Shown here piece after piece: positions 1 to 8,013 of a DNA stretch of 64,000 nt. The DNA lies in contig DXCZ01000105.1 in assembly GCA_019115765.1 (NCBI GenBank), forward strand, positions 62,001 to 126,000. Direction: 5' to 3'. Origin of the DNA: Candidatus Mediterraneibacter stercoripullorum. Lineage in GTDB: Bacteria; Bacillota; Clostridia; Lachnospirales; Lachnospiraceae. The first letter of the stretch is position 1; each line of letters opens with the position of its first letter. Both the position numbers and the translations under genes were made by a program. A model generated the notes under the pieces. That model saw only the letters and a program-made list of their open reading frames with translations. It was not told the DNA's origin and searched no databases.

Positions 1-80
1 GCTCCTACGATCCTTGTTCCCGTTCCGAAGAGAAGGAGGACCAGGATAAAAGTCACCAGGAACTGATAGAGCCGCCTCAT
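1..80 (-). CDS. spoIIIAE: Stage III sporulation protein AE, N-terminal fragment
   Basis: Only the first 26 codons are inside the window; the gene runs off the left edge. The visible peptide begins MRRLYQFLVTFILVLLLFG, a positively charged start followed by a hydrophobic stretch, as expected for the signal or first membrane segment of SpoIIIAE. Its ATG overlaps the TGA stop of spoIIIAD by four bases, which is the usual tight coupling in the spoIIIA operon. SpoIIIAE is known as a polytopic membrane part of the SpoIIIA-SpoIIQ channel between mother cell and forespore. The identity rests mainly on operon position and is therefore inferred. Confidence 0.8.
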   Translation of the reverse strand, partial: MRRLYQFLVTFILVLLLFGTGTRIVG

Positions 81-463
81 GACAGGAACTCCCTTATAGT
101 CTCAAGCAGCGCCAGCATCACCGGAAGCCCCAGCGTAAGAATCGTCAGTTTACTGAATATCTCAATCTGTGAAGCGATAGTCTGATTCCCTGCATCACGG
201 CAGATTCCGGAAGCGAATTCTGCAATGTAAGTCACTCCGATCATTTTCAGCATGGTGGACAGATAACCCGCGTCCATATCGATATATGTACTGATTTCCT
301 GTACTGTTTCCACGAATATTCCCAGCCGGTCTACGATACAGGCAAAAAGAAAGATTCCCGCCGCAGCACTCATATAAATTCCGAATTCCGCCTTGCCTCC
401 TCTGAGCTGGACTGCCAGAAGAGCCCCTGTCACGCCGATGATCCCGATCTGCATCACACTCAT
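77..463 (-). CDS. spoIIIAD: Stage III sporulation protein AD
   Basis: Small polytopic membrane protein of about 128 residues. It has an N-terminal hydrophobic helix (MSVMQIGIIGVTGALLAVQL), a second around residues 30-45 (GIYMSAAAGIFLFACIV) and a C-terminal one near LTLGLPVMLALLETI. The open frame extends 14 codons upstream. The ATG at 463 is preferred because it gives the usual family length and has AGGAGGT about 12 bases upstream. SpoIIIAC and SpoIIIAD are homologous membrane parts of the SpoIIIA channel. The gene lies between spoIIIAC and spoIIIAE in the standard order and overlaps spoIIIAE by four bases. Confidence 0.92.
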   Translation of the reverse strand: MSVMQIGIIGVTGALLAVQLRGGKAEFGIYMSAAAGIFLFACIVDRLGIFVETVQEISTYIDMDAGYLSTMLKMIGVTYIAEFASGICRDAGNQTIASQIEIFSKLTILTLGLPVMLALLETIREFLS

Positions 464-541
464 CTCTGGATCCGCACCTCCTTTTGTGCTCCATTTATAC
501 GCCATTTCCGCCCCTGTTTCATGTCTGTCCCGGACAGCTTT

Positions 542-736
542 CTACAGTGAGAACAGCTGTCTGATGGAAAGAAACAGGTCGTAAATATAGGGAAGTACCC
601 AGGACAGGACCAGGATCAGTCCCGCCAGGCTGGTGAGAAAGGCCTGCTCTTCTCTTCCGCTGTGCTTCAGGACCTGACTCAGTATGGAAACAAGGATCCC
701 CACTGCCGCGATTCTAAATATCAGATTAATGCTCAT
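542..736 (-). CDS. spoIIIAC: Stage III sporulation protein AC
   Basis: A 64-residue protein with two hydrophobic segments (residues about 3-21 and 34-56) and the family-typical core SQVLKHSGREEQAFLTSLAG. The length matches the SpoIIIAC family. A GGAGG ribosome binding site sits directly before the ATG. It belongs to the SpoIIIAA-AH/SpoIIQ transenvelope complex made in the mother cell and is homologous to the N-terminal half of SpoIIIAD. It follows spoIIIAB by 13 bp and precedes spoIIIAD by about 80 bp. Confidence 0.93.
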   Translation of the reverse strand: MSINLIFRIAAVGILVSILSQVLKHSGREEQAFLTSLAGLILVLSWVLPYIYDLFLSIRQLFSL

Positions 737-749
737 ATTTCCTCCCTTG

Positions 750-1268
750 TCAGAGCAGGATCACCACAAGAAAAATACCGCTCATCACACCGAGACAGTT
801 CCCTATCTTCCTCTTTGAAGCCATCCCTTCCCTCAGCTTTTCTATTTCCAGATCCATACGGTTCAGATACAGCTGCATGGACCGGTCCGACGTCTCTCTG
901 TCCAACTGTCCTATAAAAGTCCCAAGCTCCTTGATCAGCAGAGAGTGCTCCTGCTTCAGGTTCAGGCCTGCCAGATACCGGTCAGCGCACCGGTTCCAGA
1001 TCCGTGCAAAGCCACTTTCCTCCCTCCTCTCAGTCTCGCCGGCTGTCTTCACCAGCCATGTCCGGTACGGCTCTCTTACACGTTTTCCCACCTCATAAAA
1101 TATTTCCGCCAGCGGCGCCGCCGTATATCCCATCTCACCGCGGATCAGGCCTGCGACATATCTCAGATACTGCATGACAGACAGATAGCGCTTCAGCTCC
1201 TGCCCGTACATGTAACCGGCTCCGGTCGTCGCTGTGATGATCAGAATACTGCCGATCACTCTCTGCAC
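750..1268 (-). CDS. spoIIIAB: Stage III sporulation protein AB
   Basis: A 172-residue protein of the SpoIIIAB family. It has an N-terminal membrane segment (VIGSILIITATTGAGYMYG), a long helical middle with the family-typical RYVAGLIRGEMGYTAAPLAE, and a short hydrophobic C-terminus (CLGVMSGIFLVVILL). Translation starts at a GTG at 1268, with GGGGGAG six bases upstream, and overlaps the spoIIIAA stop by 13 bp, suggesting translational coupling. The helical middle resembles the GspF fold of secretion systems in characterised homologues. It acts in the mother cell as part of the SpoIIIA complex. Confidence 0.92.
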   Translation of the reverse strand: MQRVIGSILIITATTGAGYMYGQELKRYLSVMQYLRYVAGLIRGEMGYTAAPLAEIFYEVGKRVREPYRTWLVKTAGETERREESGFARIWNRCADRYLAGLNLKQEHSLLIKELGTFIGQLDRETSDRSMQLYLNRMDLEIEKLREGMASKRKIGNCLGVMSGIFLVVILL

Positions 1269-2194
1269 AACACACTCCCCCGCTCATCATAAATTCCCCT
1301 GATTTCTCCCGGATGTTCCCCGTTTCCAAGGACTACATATCGTTCAAACATTCTTCTTCGGATAAGTTCACCCAGGACCGGCTTCTTCTTCGCCTCTTCC
1401 ATGTCCAGGCCATGTACACTGGCGATCAGCCTGCATCCGCAGTGCATGGCATACTCTATGGCATGGATGTCCTCCACTGTACCTATCTCATCCACAGCGA
1501 TCACCTGGGGAGACATGGACCGGATCAGCATGATCATGCCCTCTGCTTTAGGACAACAATCCAGAATATCCGTCCTGGTGCCCAGATGATTCTGAGCGAT
1601 TCCAAGATAGCAGCCTCCCAGCTCTGAACGTTCATCCACTACTCCCACAGAGCACCCCTTTACATACCCGTTCCCGTCCGATATCTGACGGATCAGATCC
1701 CTGATCAGCGTAGTCTTTCCGCAGCAGGGCGGGGATATGATCAGCGTATGACATACCTGCCTGTTTTTTGTGATATATGGCAGAAGACTGTCTGCGCAGC
1801 CTATGACCTCATGGGAAACTCTGATATTTACGGATGATATGTACTGTATATTTTTCACCTTCTCATGCTCCATGATCACTTTTCCTGCCACGCCCACTCT
1901 GTGACCTCCTTCCACTGTAAGAAATCCCTGTCTCAGTTCATTTTCAAAGGCATATAGAGAATAGTGACTGATGTAGTCCATTGTCTCTCTAAGCTCATCT
2001 TTTGTGACCATATGCCGTTTCCCGCCTTCTCCTGGCTCGATCTCCTGATTCGCCGCCAGGATCCGCAGTGGCTGCCCCGTCCGCAGCCTGATTTCCTGAA
2101 TCCTGTCAAAATCCGGCACTTCCGTTTCGATCACTCTGCGAATGCTTTTTGCAAGGATATTCAATATCTGTGATTTTCTGTCTTTTACCTCCAT
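1256..2194 (-). CDS. spoIIIAA: Stage III sporulation protein AA, secretion-type ATPase
   Basis: A 312-residue ATPase. The Walker A motif is near residues 154-161 (SPPCCGKTT) and the Walker B motif near 231-238 (VIAVDEIG). The region between contains VVDERSELGGCYLG, typical of SpoIIIAA and related to type II/IV secretion ATPases. SpoIIIAA powers or assembles the SpoIIIA-SpoIIQ channel. The reading frame stays open for 217 codons upstream, but that part is antisense to sstT. The ATG at 2194 is preceded by AGAGGTGG and gives the family length. It is the first gene of the operon, with a possible sigma-E promoter just upstream. Confidence 0.95.
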   Translation of the reverse strand: MEVKDRKSQILNILAKSIRRVIETEVPDFDRIQEIRLRTGQPLRILAANQEIEPGEGGKRHMVTKDELRETMDYISHYSLYAFENELRQGFLTVEGGHRVGVAGKVIMEHEKVKNIQYISSVNIRVSHEVIGCADSLLPYITKNRQVCHTLIISPPCCGKTTLIRDLIRQISDGNGYVKGCSVGVVDERSELGGCYLGIAQNHLGTRTDILDCCPKAEGMIMLIRSMSPQVIAVDEIGTVEDIHAIEYAMHCGCRLIASVHGLDMEEAKKKPVLGELIRRRMFERYVVLGNGEHPGEIRGIYDERGSVLCRE

Positions 2195-2213
2195 CTTGTC
2201 CACCTCTTTACAC

Positions 2214-2241
2214 AATATATGAGGCGGGGCGGAAAATATGA
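2214..2241 (-). promoter_or_regulatory. Candidate sigma-E promoter of the spoIIIA operon
   Basis: Read on the minus strand, TCATATT (2235-2241) is followed after 13 bases by CATATATT (2214-2221). These fit the known Bacillus sigma-E pattern (kmATATT, 13-15 bases, CATAnnnT). The predicted start is close to 2207, which leaves a very short leader that begins at the ribosome binding site. Sigma-E control of spoIIIA is established in Bacillus; here it is inferred. Confidence 0.4.
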
Positions 2242-2272
2242 CCGGTTTTTGTTTCCCCGACAGCATAGATTG

Positions 2273-2281
2273 TGATATACT
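2273..2281 (+). promoter_or_regulatory. Extended -10 promoter candidate for sstT
   Basis: TGATATACT matches an extended -10 element (TGn plus TATACT at 2276-2281). No good -35 is visible 17 bases upstream. The sstT ATG is 55 bp further on. Confidence 0.4.
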
Positions 2282-2335
2282 ACTTTTGTTGTCCAAAAAG
2301 GAAAACAAAGATAAATCAGACAAAGGATGAGCTAA

Positions 2336-3550
2336 ATGAAACAAATCATTAAAAACTGGAATCAGATCAGCCTTGTAAAGCGGATCATCTGCGGACTGAT
2401 CATCGGTATCATACTTGGACTGGGATTTCCCCGTCTGACTGTACTGTCCCTGCTGGGCGATCTGTTCGTAGGAGCCTTGCGGGCAATTGCTCCGCTGCTG
2501 GTCCTTTTCCTTGTAATGGGCGCTCTTGCCGCCCAGAAAGAAGGAAAACAGAGCAATATGAAAAGGGTCATATTCCTGTATCTCCTCGGCACTTTCCTGG
2601 CAGGATGTGTCGCTGTGGCAGCAAGTTTTATCTTCCCCATCACTATTACACTGTCGGAGAGCGCTTCTGACGCGGCTGCTCCCAGCGGCATCGGAGAAGT
2701 GCTGAACAGTCTGTTGATGAGCATTGTGTCCAATCCAGTAGATGCCCTGGCAAATGCAAACTATATTGGCATCCTTGCATGGGCTGTCCTGCTTGGCATC
2801 GCCCTCAGGAAGGCTGGCGAAGGCACGAAAAATTCTATCATGCAAATATCTGACGCCCTGTCCCAGATCGTGCGCTGGGTTATCAACTGCGCTCCCTTCG
2901 GCGTCATGGGGCTTGTATTTACGACAATCTCCGAACAGGGACTGGAATCCCTCTTAAGCTACGGCCAGTTGATCCTTCTCCTTGTGGGAAGTATGGCCTT
3001 CGTGGCACTGGTGGTCAATCCGCTGATCACCTTCATCGGAATCCGGCGCAATCCCTATCCTCTGGTGCTGAAATGCCTGAAGGACAGCGGGATCACCGCT
3101 TTCTTCACCCGCAGCTCTGCAGCCAATATTCCAGTGAACATGAGACTGTGTGAAGAACTGGGACTGGACCGTGACACCTACGCCGTATCCATTCCCCTGG
3201 GGGCTACGATCAACATGGGAGGCGCCGCCGTCACCATCTCTGTACTGACACTTGCCGCAGTACATACACTTGGCATATCCATTGACATTCCAACTGCGCT
3301 GGTCCTCTGCATCCTCTCCGCCATCAGCGCCTGCGGGGCATCCGGCGTGGCCGGCGGCTCACTCCTTCTGGTGCCTCTTGCCTGCAGCCTGTTCGGCATC
3401 TCCGACGCCATCGCCATGCAGGTAGTAGGGGTGGGATTTATCGTAGGCGTGATCCAGGATTCCTGCGAGACCGCTATCAACTCCTCTACAGACGTACTGT
3501 ATACAGCAGTGGCGGAGCTGTCGCAGAAGAGGAAAGATACGGCTGTATAG
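2336..3550 (+). CDS. sstT: Serine/threonine:sodium symporter
   Basis: A 404-residue dicarboxylate/amino acid:cation symporter (DAACS family), close to the 414 residues of E. coli SstT. It shows many hydrophobic segments and the SstT-like C-terminal signature [18 protein letters not shown]. The re-entrant region around [12 protein letters not shown] and the substrate/sodium region [14 protein letters not shown] are also visible. It is known to import serine and threonine with sodium across the cytoplasmic membrane. The gene is divergent from spoIIIAA. The SstT assignment within the DAACS family is by motif similarity. Confidence 0.9.
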   Translation: MKQIIKNWNQISLVKRIICGLIIGIILGLGFPRLTVLSLLGDLFVGALRAIAPLLVLFLVMGALAAQKEGKQSNMKRVIFLYLLGTFLAGCVAVAASFIFPITITLSESASDAAAPSGIGEVLNSLLMSIVSNPVDALANANYIGILAWAVLLGIALRKAGEGTKNSIMQISDALSQIVRWVINCAPFGVMGLVFTTISEQGLESLLSYGQLILLLVGSMAFVALVVNPLITFIGIRRNPYPLVLKCLKDSGITAFFTRSSAANIPVNMRLCEELGLDRDTYAVSIPLGATINMGGAAVTISVLTLAAVHTLGISIDIPTALVLCILSAISACGASGVAGGSLLLVPLACSLFGISDAIAMQVVGVGFIVGVIQDSCETAINSSTDVLYTAVAELSQKRKDTAV

Positions 3551-3562
3551 TTCAAAACAAAT

Positions 3563-4471
3563 ATGGCAACCACAGAGGACGCAGGAGGATCAGCAAAAAT
3601 AGCAGAATCATCAAAATCCATGTCCACCGGGCTGACAGCAAACCGGACATATAAGTCCACGATGTTCATCATGCTGTTTGAGGATAAGAAGAACCTGTTG
3701 GAATTATATAACGCAATAAGCGGGAAAAACTATACGGATTCGGAAATGCTGGAGATCAACACACTGGAGAACGCAATCTATATGACAATGAAGAATGATA
3801 TTTCATTCCTCATCGATGGACGTCTCTCCCTGTATGAACATCAGTCCACTGATAACCCAAATCTTCCTCTGCGGTTCCTTTTCTACATATCTAAACTTTA
3901 TGCCGGAATGACGAGAAATGAGAACCTGTATGGGACCAGGATCGTACAGATCCCACCACCGGAATTTGTCGTTTTTTATAATGGGAAGGATGAACTGCCA
4001 GACCGGATGGAAAGGAAGATATCGGATATGTATGCAGTTAGTGATCCTCATGCCGGGCTGGAACTTACGGCAGTCATGCTGAACATTGCGGGAGAGCATA
4101 ACCGTGAATTGAAAGATGCCTGCCGGACGCTCGGGGAATATGCTGTCTACACGGATAAGATCCGAAGATATGTGGATGAGATGGAACTTGCGGATGCAGT
4201 GGAGCGCGCAATCCAGGAGTGTATCTCGGAAGGCGTGCTAAAGGATTTCCTGGAGAAACACAGAGCGGAGGCGAAGGAAATGAGTATATTCGAATATGAC
4301 CAGGAGAAGCATATGCGGCAGGAGCGGGAAGCTGCCTGGGAAGACGGCCTTAATAATGGAATAATGCTCACTAAACAGGTTTTGCAGCTTTCTGCCAGAG
4401 GAAAATCAATAGAAGAGATAGCCCGGGAGTGCTCTATATCGGCAGAACAGGTAAAAAGGATACTTGAATAA
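3563..4471 (+). CDS. Rpn-family recombination-promoting nuclease / PDDEXK protein
   Basis: A 302-residue protein of the Rpn (transposase_31-like) family. The core reads SFLIDGRLSLYEHQST followed by NPNLPLRFLFYISKLY. The Asp and the E-x-Q fit a PD-(D/E)XK-like nuclease centre. The C-terminus is charged and helical and ends in a helix-turn-helix-like stretch (SIEEIARECSISAEQVKRI). Characterised E. coli Rpn proteins cut DNA and promote RecA-independent recombination. The gene starts 12 bp after sstT with no convincing ribosome binding site at the ATG at 3563. The next ATG at 3620 is an alternative, so the start is uncertain. Members are often multicopy in Lachnospiraceae. Confidence 0.8.
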   Translation: MATTEDAGGSAKIAESSKSMSTGLTANRTYKSTMFIMLFEDKKNLLELYNAISGKNYTDSEMLEINTLENAIYMTMKNDISFLIDGRLSLYEHQSTDNPNLPLRFLFYISKLYAGMTRNENLYGTRIVQIPPPEFVVFYNGKDELPDRMERKISDMYAVSDPHAGLELTAVMLNIAGEHNRELKDACRTLGEYAVYTDKIRRYVDEMELADAVERAIQECISEGVLKDFLEKHRAEAKEMSIFEYDQEKHMRQEREAAWEDGLNNGIMLTKQVLQLSARGKSIEEIARECSISAEQVKRILE

Positions 4472-4521
4472 TCAAAAATACAATAGAATTTGTGACAGAG
4501 ATAGTACGGATCTTTTCTCTA

Positions 4522-4706
4522 GTTCACCCACGTCTCAGCAACCAGCCTTGCAGGAGGTGTGTTACCACGAAGGCCCGTAGTGGAACGTCGGCACTTGGGC
4601 CGCGTCCTCTGCGGCCCTATGTGTCCGCTACGCTCCACTCCGAGCGAAAGCGTGGCCTCCGGGGCAACACACCTCCTGCAAGGCGGACACCTGAAAACAA
4701 ATGAAC
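4522..4706 (+). repeat. Structured intergenic repeat, family A, full copy 1
   Basis: A 185-bp element beginning GTTCACCCACGTCTCAG and ending CTGAAAACAAATGAAC. A perfect 19-bp stem (4545-4563 with 4666-4684) encloses about 100 bases. Inside are two hairpins: GGGCCGC/GCGGCCC (4597-4603 with 4611-4617) and ACGCT/AGCGT (4630-4634 with 4649-4653). The same layout recurs in inverted orientation at 58054-58239 with a different but again perfect stem. It lies between the convergent Rpn and anti-sigma genes, 12 bp from the anti-sigma stop. It could be a non-coding RNA, a REP/MITE-like element or a bidirectional terminator; the sequence does not decide. Confidence 0.85.
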
Positions 4707-4718
4707 AATAATCTATCA

Positions 4719-5456
4719 TCATTCCATAGAATCCACAACATCCTTCAGCCGATACAGCGGAGCCCCTCCATACAAATGATACCGGATACCATCGGCGGTA
4801 AACATCAGATGATAGGATTCTGCGCCCACGCTGCCGATCACATTGACCTTCCACCCCTGGACGGAAGTGTACTGTTCCACGAATTCATAATATCCCAGGA
4901 AGTCATAGGTAAAGCCGTTCAGCTGCTCCGGGCTAATTGCAATATCAATCTCCAGATTCACCGGTGTATTCCATGCATAATTTACAATATAAGAAGTAAT
5001 TTTAATCTGCTCGTTCGTCTCGGCGTCTGTCGTATACAGAATCGATTCCGGTTCTTTATCCGCATAAGGGGTATCAAGAAGATCTTTTCCGATATCTGCC
5101 TGAAGCTCCTCATAATCTGTATACTCTTTTTCATATTCTGTGAAATCGCCATTACCTGTCTTAATCAGTCCGTCAGCCAGTTGAAAAGGCTGAACCGTCA
5201 TGGGATCGATATCAGGCATTGCATCCTGATTCACATGAAGATCCTGTGTGCGGTAGTAACCAGCAGCCACGGTAAGGCCTGCCAGCAGAACAACCGCAAG
5301 ACATGCCGAAGCGAACTGGATCTTTGGCAAAAACAGTCTGCGGCCTGTTCTTCCTTTTTCTTTTTTCTTCGCCAGTTCCAGAGTTTCTTCAATAAACACA
5401 TCCGAAATACGGATATCAGCCATTTCTTCATTTATTTTTTCCCGAAGATCTGTCAT
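4719..5456 (-). CDS. Putative anti-sigma factor, single-pass membrane protein
   Basis: A 245-residue protein with a cytoplasmic N-terminus of about 45 residues and one membrane segment (about residues 47-66, QFASACLAVVLLAGLTVAAG). The rest is a large extracytoplasmic domain whose end (LMFTADGIRYHLYGG) resembles DUF4367-type sensor domains. The start codon lies inside the last 29 bp of the upstream ECF sigma gene and has AGGAGGAG before it. That overlap is the usual arrangement of a sigma factor and its cognate anti-sigma factor. No zinc-binding H-x3-C-x2-C motif is visible. Function is inferred from topology and context. Confidence 0.75.
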   Translation of the reverse strand: MTDLREKINEEMADIRISDVFIEETLELAKKKEKGRTGRRLFLPKIQFASACLAVVLLAGLTVAAGYYRTQDLHVNQDAMPDIDPMTVQPFQLADGLIKTGNGDFTEYEKEYTDYEELQADIGKDLLDTPYADKEPESILYTTDAETNEQIKITSYIVNYAWNTPVNLEIDIAISPEQLNGFTYDFLGYYEFVEQYTSVQGWKVNVIGSVGAESYHLMFTADGIRYHLYGGAPLYRLKDVVDSME

Positions 5457-5952
5457 CTGAGAACTCCTCCTTTAACACATCGCGCAGTCTTTTCCGCCCC
5501 CGGTTCATACGCTGCAGAACCGCACCTTCCTTTATTTTCAGGATCTGCGATATCTCACGTACAGAAAATCCCTCAAAATAATATAACAGAATGACCTCCC
5601 TCAGGCTGACTGGCAGGCTGCTTACAGCTGAATGTACGTCTGTTCTCTGTTCCATATCCGGTAAAGGGGCATGCACTGTTTCCGGCAGCTCCTGTCTTTC
5701 CATCCGGAACCATCTTGTACGAATGATATTTTTGCACGTATTAACTGCGATCCGAATGATCCATGCCTTTACAGGTGCGTCACCGCGAAACTGGTCCAGT
5801 CCTCTGTATACCTTTATAAATGTATCCTGGACTGCATCTTCTGCAAGCTGATAGTCTCTCAGATACATGCAGCAAAGGCGGAGCAGATCTGTACCGTATT
5901 GTTCCATCAGTTCCCGAAAGATTTTATCTTTGCTGTCGATCGGCATTTTCAT
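5428..5952 (-). CDS. ECF-type RNA polymerase sigma factor
   Basis: A 174-residue group IV sigma factor. Region 2 is near residues 20-85 (LLRLCCMYLRDYQLAEDAVQDTF, then GDAPVKAWIIRIAVNTCKN). Region 4 is near 110-160 (SLPVSLREVILLYYFEGFSVREI with the SVREISQILKIKEGAVLQRM helix-turn-helix). It is closest in style to the SigW/SigV group. It directs RNA polymerase to a small regulon, usually for envelope stress. GGGGAG lies just before the ATG. It is the third gene of an apparent operon (VanZ-like, DUF5655, sigma, anti-sigma). Confidence 0.92.
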   Translation of the reverse strand: MKMPIDSKDKIFRELMEQYGTDLLRLCCMYLRDYQLAEDAVQDTFIKVYRGLDQFRGDAPVKAWIIRIAVNTCKNIIRTRWFRMERQELPETVHAPLPDMEQRTDVHSAVSSLPVSLREVILLYYFEGFSVREISQILKIKEGAVLQRMNRGRKRLRDVLKEEFSDDRSSGKNK

Positions 5953-5968
5953 TACTCTCCCCGTGATG

Positions 5969-6364
5969 TCATTTCCTGTCAGCGAAATCTGCCGCTTCTT
6001 TCACCCACGCCATGAGTTCATCATCAATCTCGGACATCTCTGATATGAGCAGATGATGCGTCCAGCGGTTGGGATAAGGCTCTGTCGCAATGTCGATGCG
6101 GGGTGAATCTGCCCGGTATTCCAGACCAAACGTGATCACGATATAAATATCCGGACAGTCCTTCTTCTTTCTCACTCTGGCGAAGGATACACAGGCAAAC
6201 AGATGCCTGTTATAGAAAGATATCTGAGTCTTCTGGACCTTGATCTTTACATCCGGAATCATTGACAGCACACGCTCCTCGAACCGCTCATACAATGGCA
6301 GTGCGTCCGGATGTGAGTCAAAAAACTGGAGGATCTGTTCATTTGTATGTCCATCGTTATCCAT
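5969..6364 (-). CDS. DUF5655 domain-containing protein
   Basis: A 131-residue soluble protein that looks like the DUF5655 family: an N-terminal helical part (NEQILQFFDSHPDALPLYE), then FEERVLSMIPDVKIKVQKTQISFYN and a beta-rich RHLFACVSFARV core. The family has no established activity that I can name; related small proteins are predicted DNA or nucleotide binders. It starts after AAGGAG and ends 16 bp before the ECF sigma gene, so it is probably co-transcribed with it. Its role in the sigma system is unknown. Confidence 0.7.
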   Translation of the reverse strand: MDNDGHTNEQILQFFDSHPDALPLYERFEERVLSMIPDVKIKVQKTQISFYNRHLFACVSFARVRKKKDCPDIYIVITFGLEYRADSPRIDIATEPYPNRWTHHLLISEMSEIDDELMAWVKEAADFADRK

Positions 6365-6385
6365 AGCTTTTCTCCTTTGAACTAC

Positions 6386-7831
6386 TTACTGCTCTACGGC
6401 TGGAATATAGATCTCGTAGTCTTCCTGCCCGTCTATAGACGTTGTGAAGGTATACACCGGCTGATAATAGCCTTTTGAATCCGTCATATATTTCATAGTC
6501 ACCTGCCCCAGGTTCAGCTCACGGATCTGCCTGCCTTCCTCCAGATAAAACTGGAAATACCCCTTCCGTACCTGCTCACAGGCAGCTTCTTCGGAAATGA
6601 CCGGGAAATCTTTATACTTTTCACAGGTAAGTATATTGTTGTTGATGTCCCCCAGTTTTTCATCTTCATAAAGGGTACAGGTCAGTGTTCCGTCATAGAG
6701 CAGATCACCTTCCCTCTGCTGAGAAACGGTAAACGTATATCCACCTGACTGTCCTTCCATCTCCTGAAACTCCGCATTCTCCGGAAAATCAATCCCATAC
6801 GCCAGAAGGGCCTCTCTTACAGTCGTTTCATCGGCGCCAGTTGCCGCTGCAATATCCGTCTCATTCTCCGGATATTGCCTATCCATCACGGAGAAATCAA
6901 CATACTCCATTGTCCCGCCGGAGTAGTTGATCCACAGAGAGTTCTGTTCTGTACTGTAATAGATGGCGGTTTCCTCATAAAGATCTATCCGTGTCTCATC
7001 AAGAGTCTGTCCCAGTCTTTCAAAGAACTGTTCCGCCATATTACGTGTCTCTTCTTCCGTATATACCGGAACCTTGTAAACTGCTGCTGTTCCGGTCTCA
7101 CTGCTGTATGTCTCTTCTGTCGTCACCTGAGCCGAAGACAGATCGATTCTGTTGACAAATCCCACACTCAGATTGCCAAGCTCCTGATGATCATACATAA
7201 TGACGATCCCTGCAAACGCCAGCCCCACTGCGACCAGCGGGATCTGAGCGGCAGCCATGCGGAGCACACTGAATTTTCTCTTCTGCACAGCCGATATTAT
7301 CCCCTGAAAAAGCATATAGCAGCCATACCCGATCATTGTACCAAGAAAATTATTCAGAATGTCGTCCGCTTCCACCACGCCCCGTCTCAGGATAAGCTGT
7401 GCGGACTCAATCAGCACTGTCACAACGAATCCGATCAGATAGGTCACCCAGAACCGGCGGCATCTTCGTATCCCCAGCGGCAGAAGGAACCCCAGTGGCA
7501 CAAAGAGCAGGATATTCAGGACGATATTTCTCCAGTCTGCACCGGAAAAATTGTACCATGCCTCCCGGTAGGAATAAAACAGAGGAATGATCCTGCCGGA
7601 GGTCCATCCGGAGAACCGGTCCAGCAGAGTAGCTGAAAACATCACCACAAGGTAACAGAGAAAGATTCCGGCCCACACCACAGTCAGAGGACGGAGCCTC
7701 TTCTCCCCTTTCATCACCTTTTTGTACACGATAAAATACCCTGCCGCAGCGATCACTCCTGCCACGGCCGCCAGGATGATTCCCATGATAAGATACTGCT
7801 TTGCCAGTTCGATAATTGTTGATAATCTCAT
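6386..7831 (-). CDS. VanZ-like membrane protein with long C-terminal extracytoplasmic domain
   Basis: A 481-residue protein. The N-terminal half (about 1-215) has six hydrophobic segments and the VanZ-like core NIVLNILLFVPLGFLLP followed by RRGVVEADDILNNFLGTMIG. The C-terminal half of about 260 residues is polar and predicted to be outside the membrane, much longer than a simple VanZ protein (about 160 residues). VanZ in enterococci gives low-level teicoplanin resistance by an unknown mechanism. As first gene of the ECF sigma operon it may be an envelope stress sensor or effector; that is inference. The intergenic region before it (7832-8013) shows no clear promoter. Confidence 0.8.
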   Translation of the reverse strand: MRLSTIIELAKQYLIMGIILAAVAGVIAAAGYFIVYKKVMKGEKRLRPLTVVWAGIFLCYLVVMFSATLLDRFSGWTSGRIIPLFYSYREAWYNFSGADWRNIVLNILLFVPLGFLLPLGIRRCRRFWVTYLIGFVVTVLIESAQLILRRGVVEADDILNNFLGTMIGYGCYMLFQGIISAVQKRKFSVLRMAAAQIPLVAVGLAFAGIVIMYDHQELGNLSVGFVNRIDLSSAQVTTEETYSSETGTAAVYKVPVYTEEETRNMAEQFFERLGQTLDETRIDLYEETAIYYSTEQNSLWINYSGGTMEYVDFSVMDRQYPENETDIAAATGADETTVREALLAYGIDFPENAEFQEMEGQSGGYTFTVSQQREGDLLYDGTLTCTLYEDEKLGDINNNILTCEKYKDFPVISEEAACEQVRKGYFQFYLEEGRQIRELNLGQVTMKYMTDSKGYYQPVYTFTTSIDGQEDYEIYIPAVEQ

Positions 7832-8013
7832 AATTTTCCCCTTATTATTATATTAGTTTGGACGTCAAAAGGTCTCGTGACGCCTGCGATACACGGATCA
7901 TTCCGTACTGAAGCACTCCCGCGATCCTAAAACAACTCAACTCCCTGCATATAGAGAGTAAATCTATCCGCTATATAACAGACACAGAAAATACGGAAAA
8001 TATGACATATTTT

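Noticed and set aside
2195-2845. 217-codon upstream extension of the spoIIIAA frame
   Set aside because: Antisense to sstT, low complexity in His, Ser and Gln, and the family start with a good ribosome binding site is at 2194.
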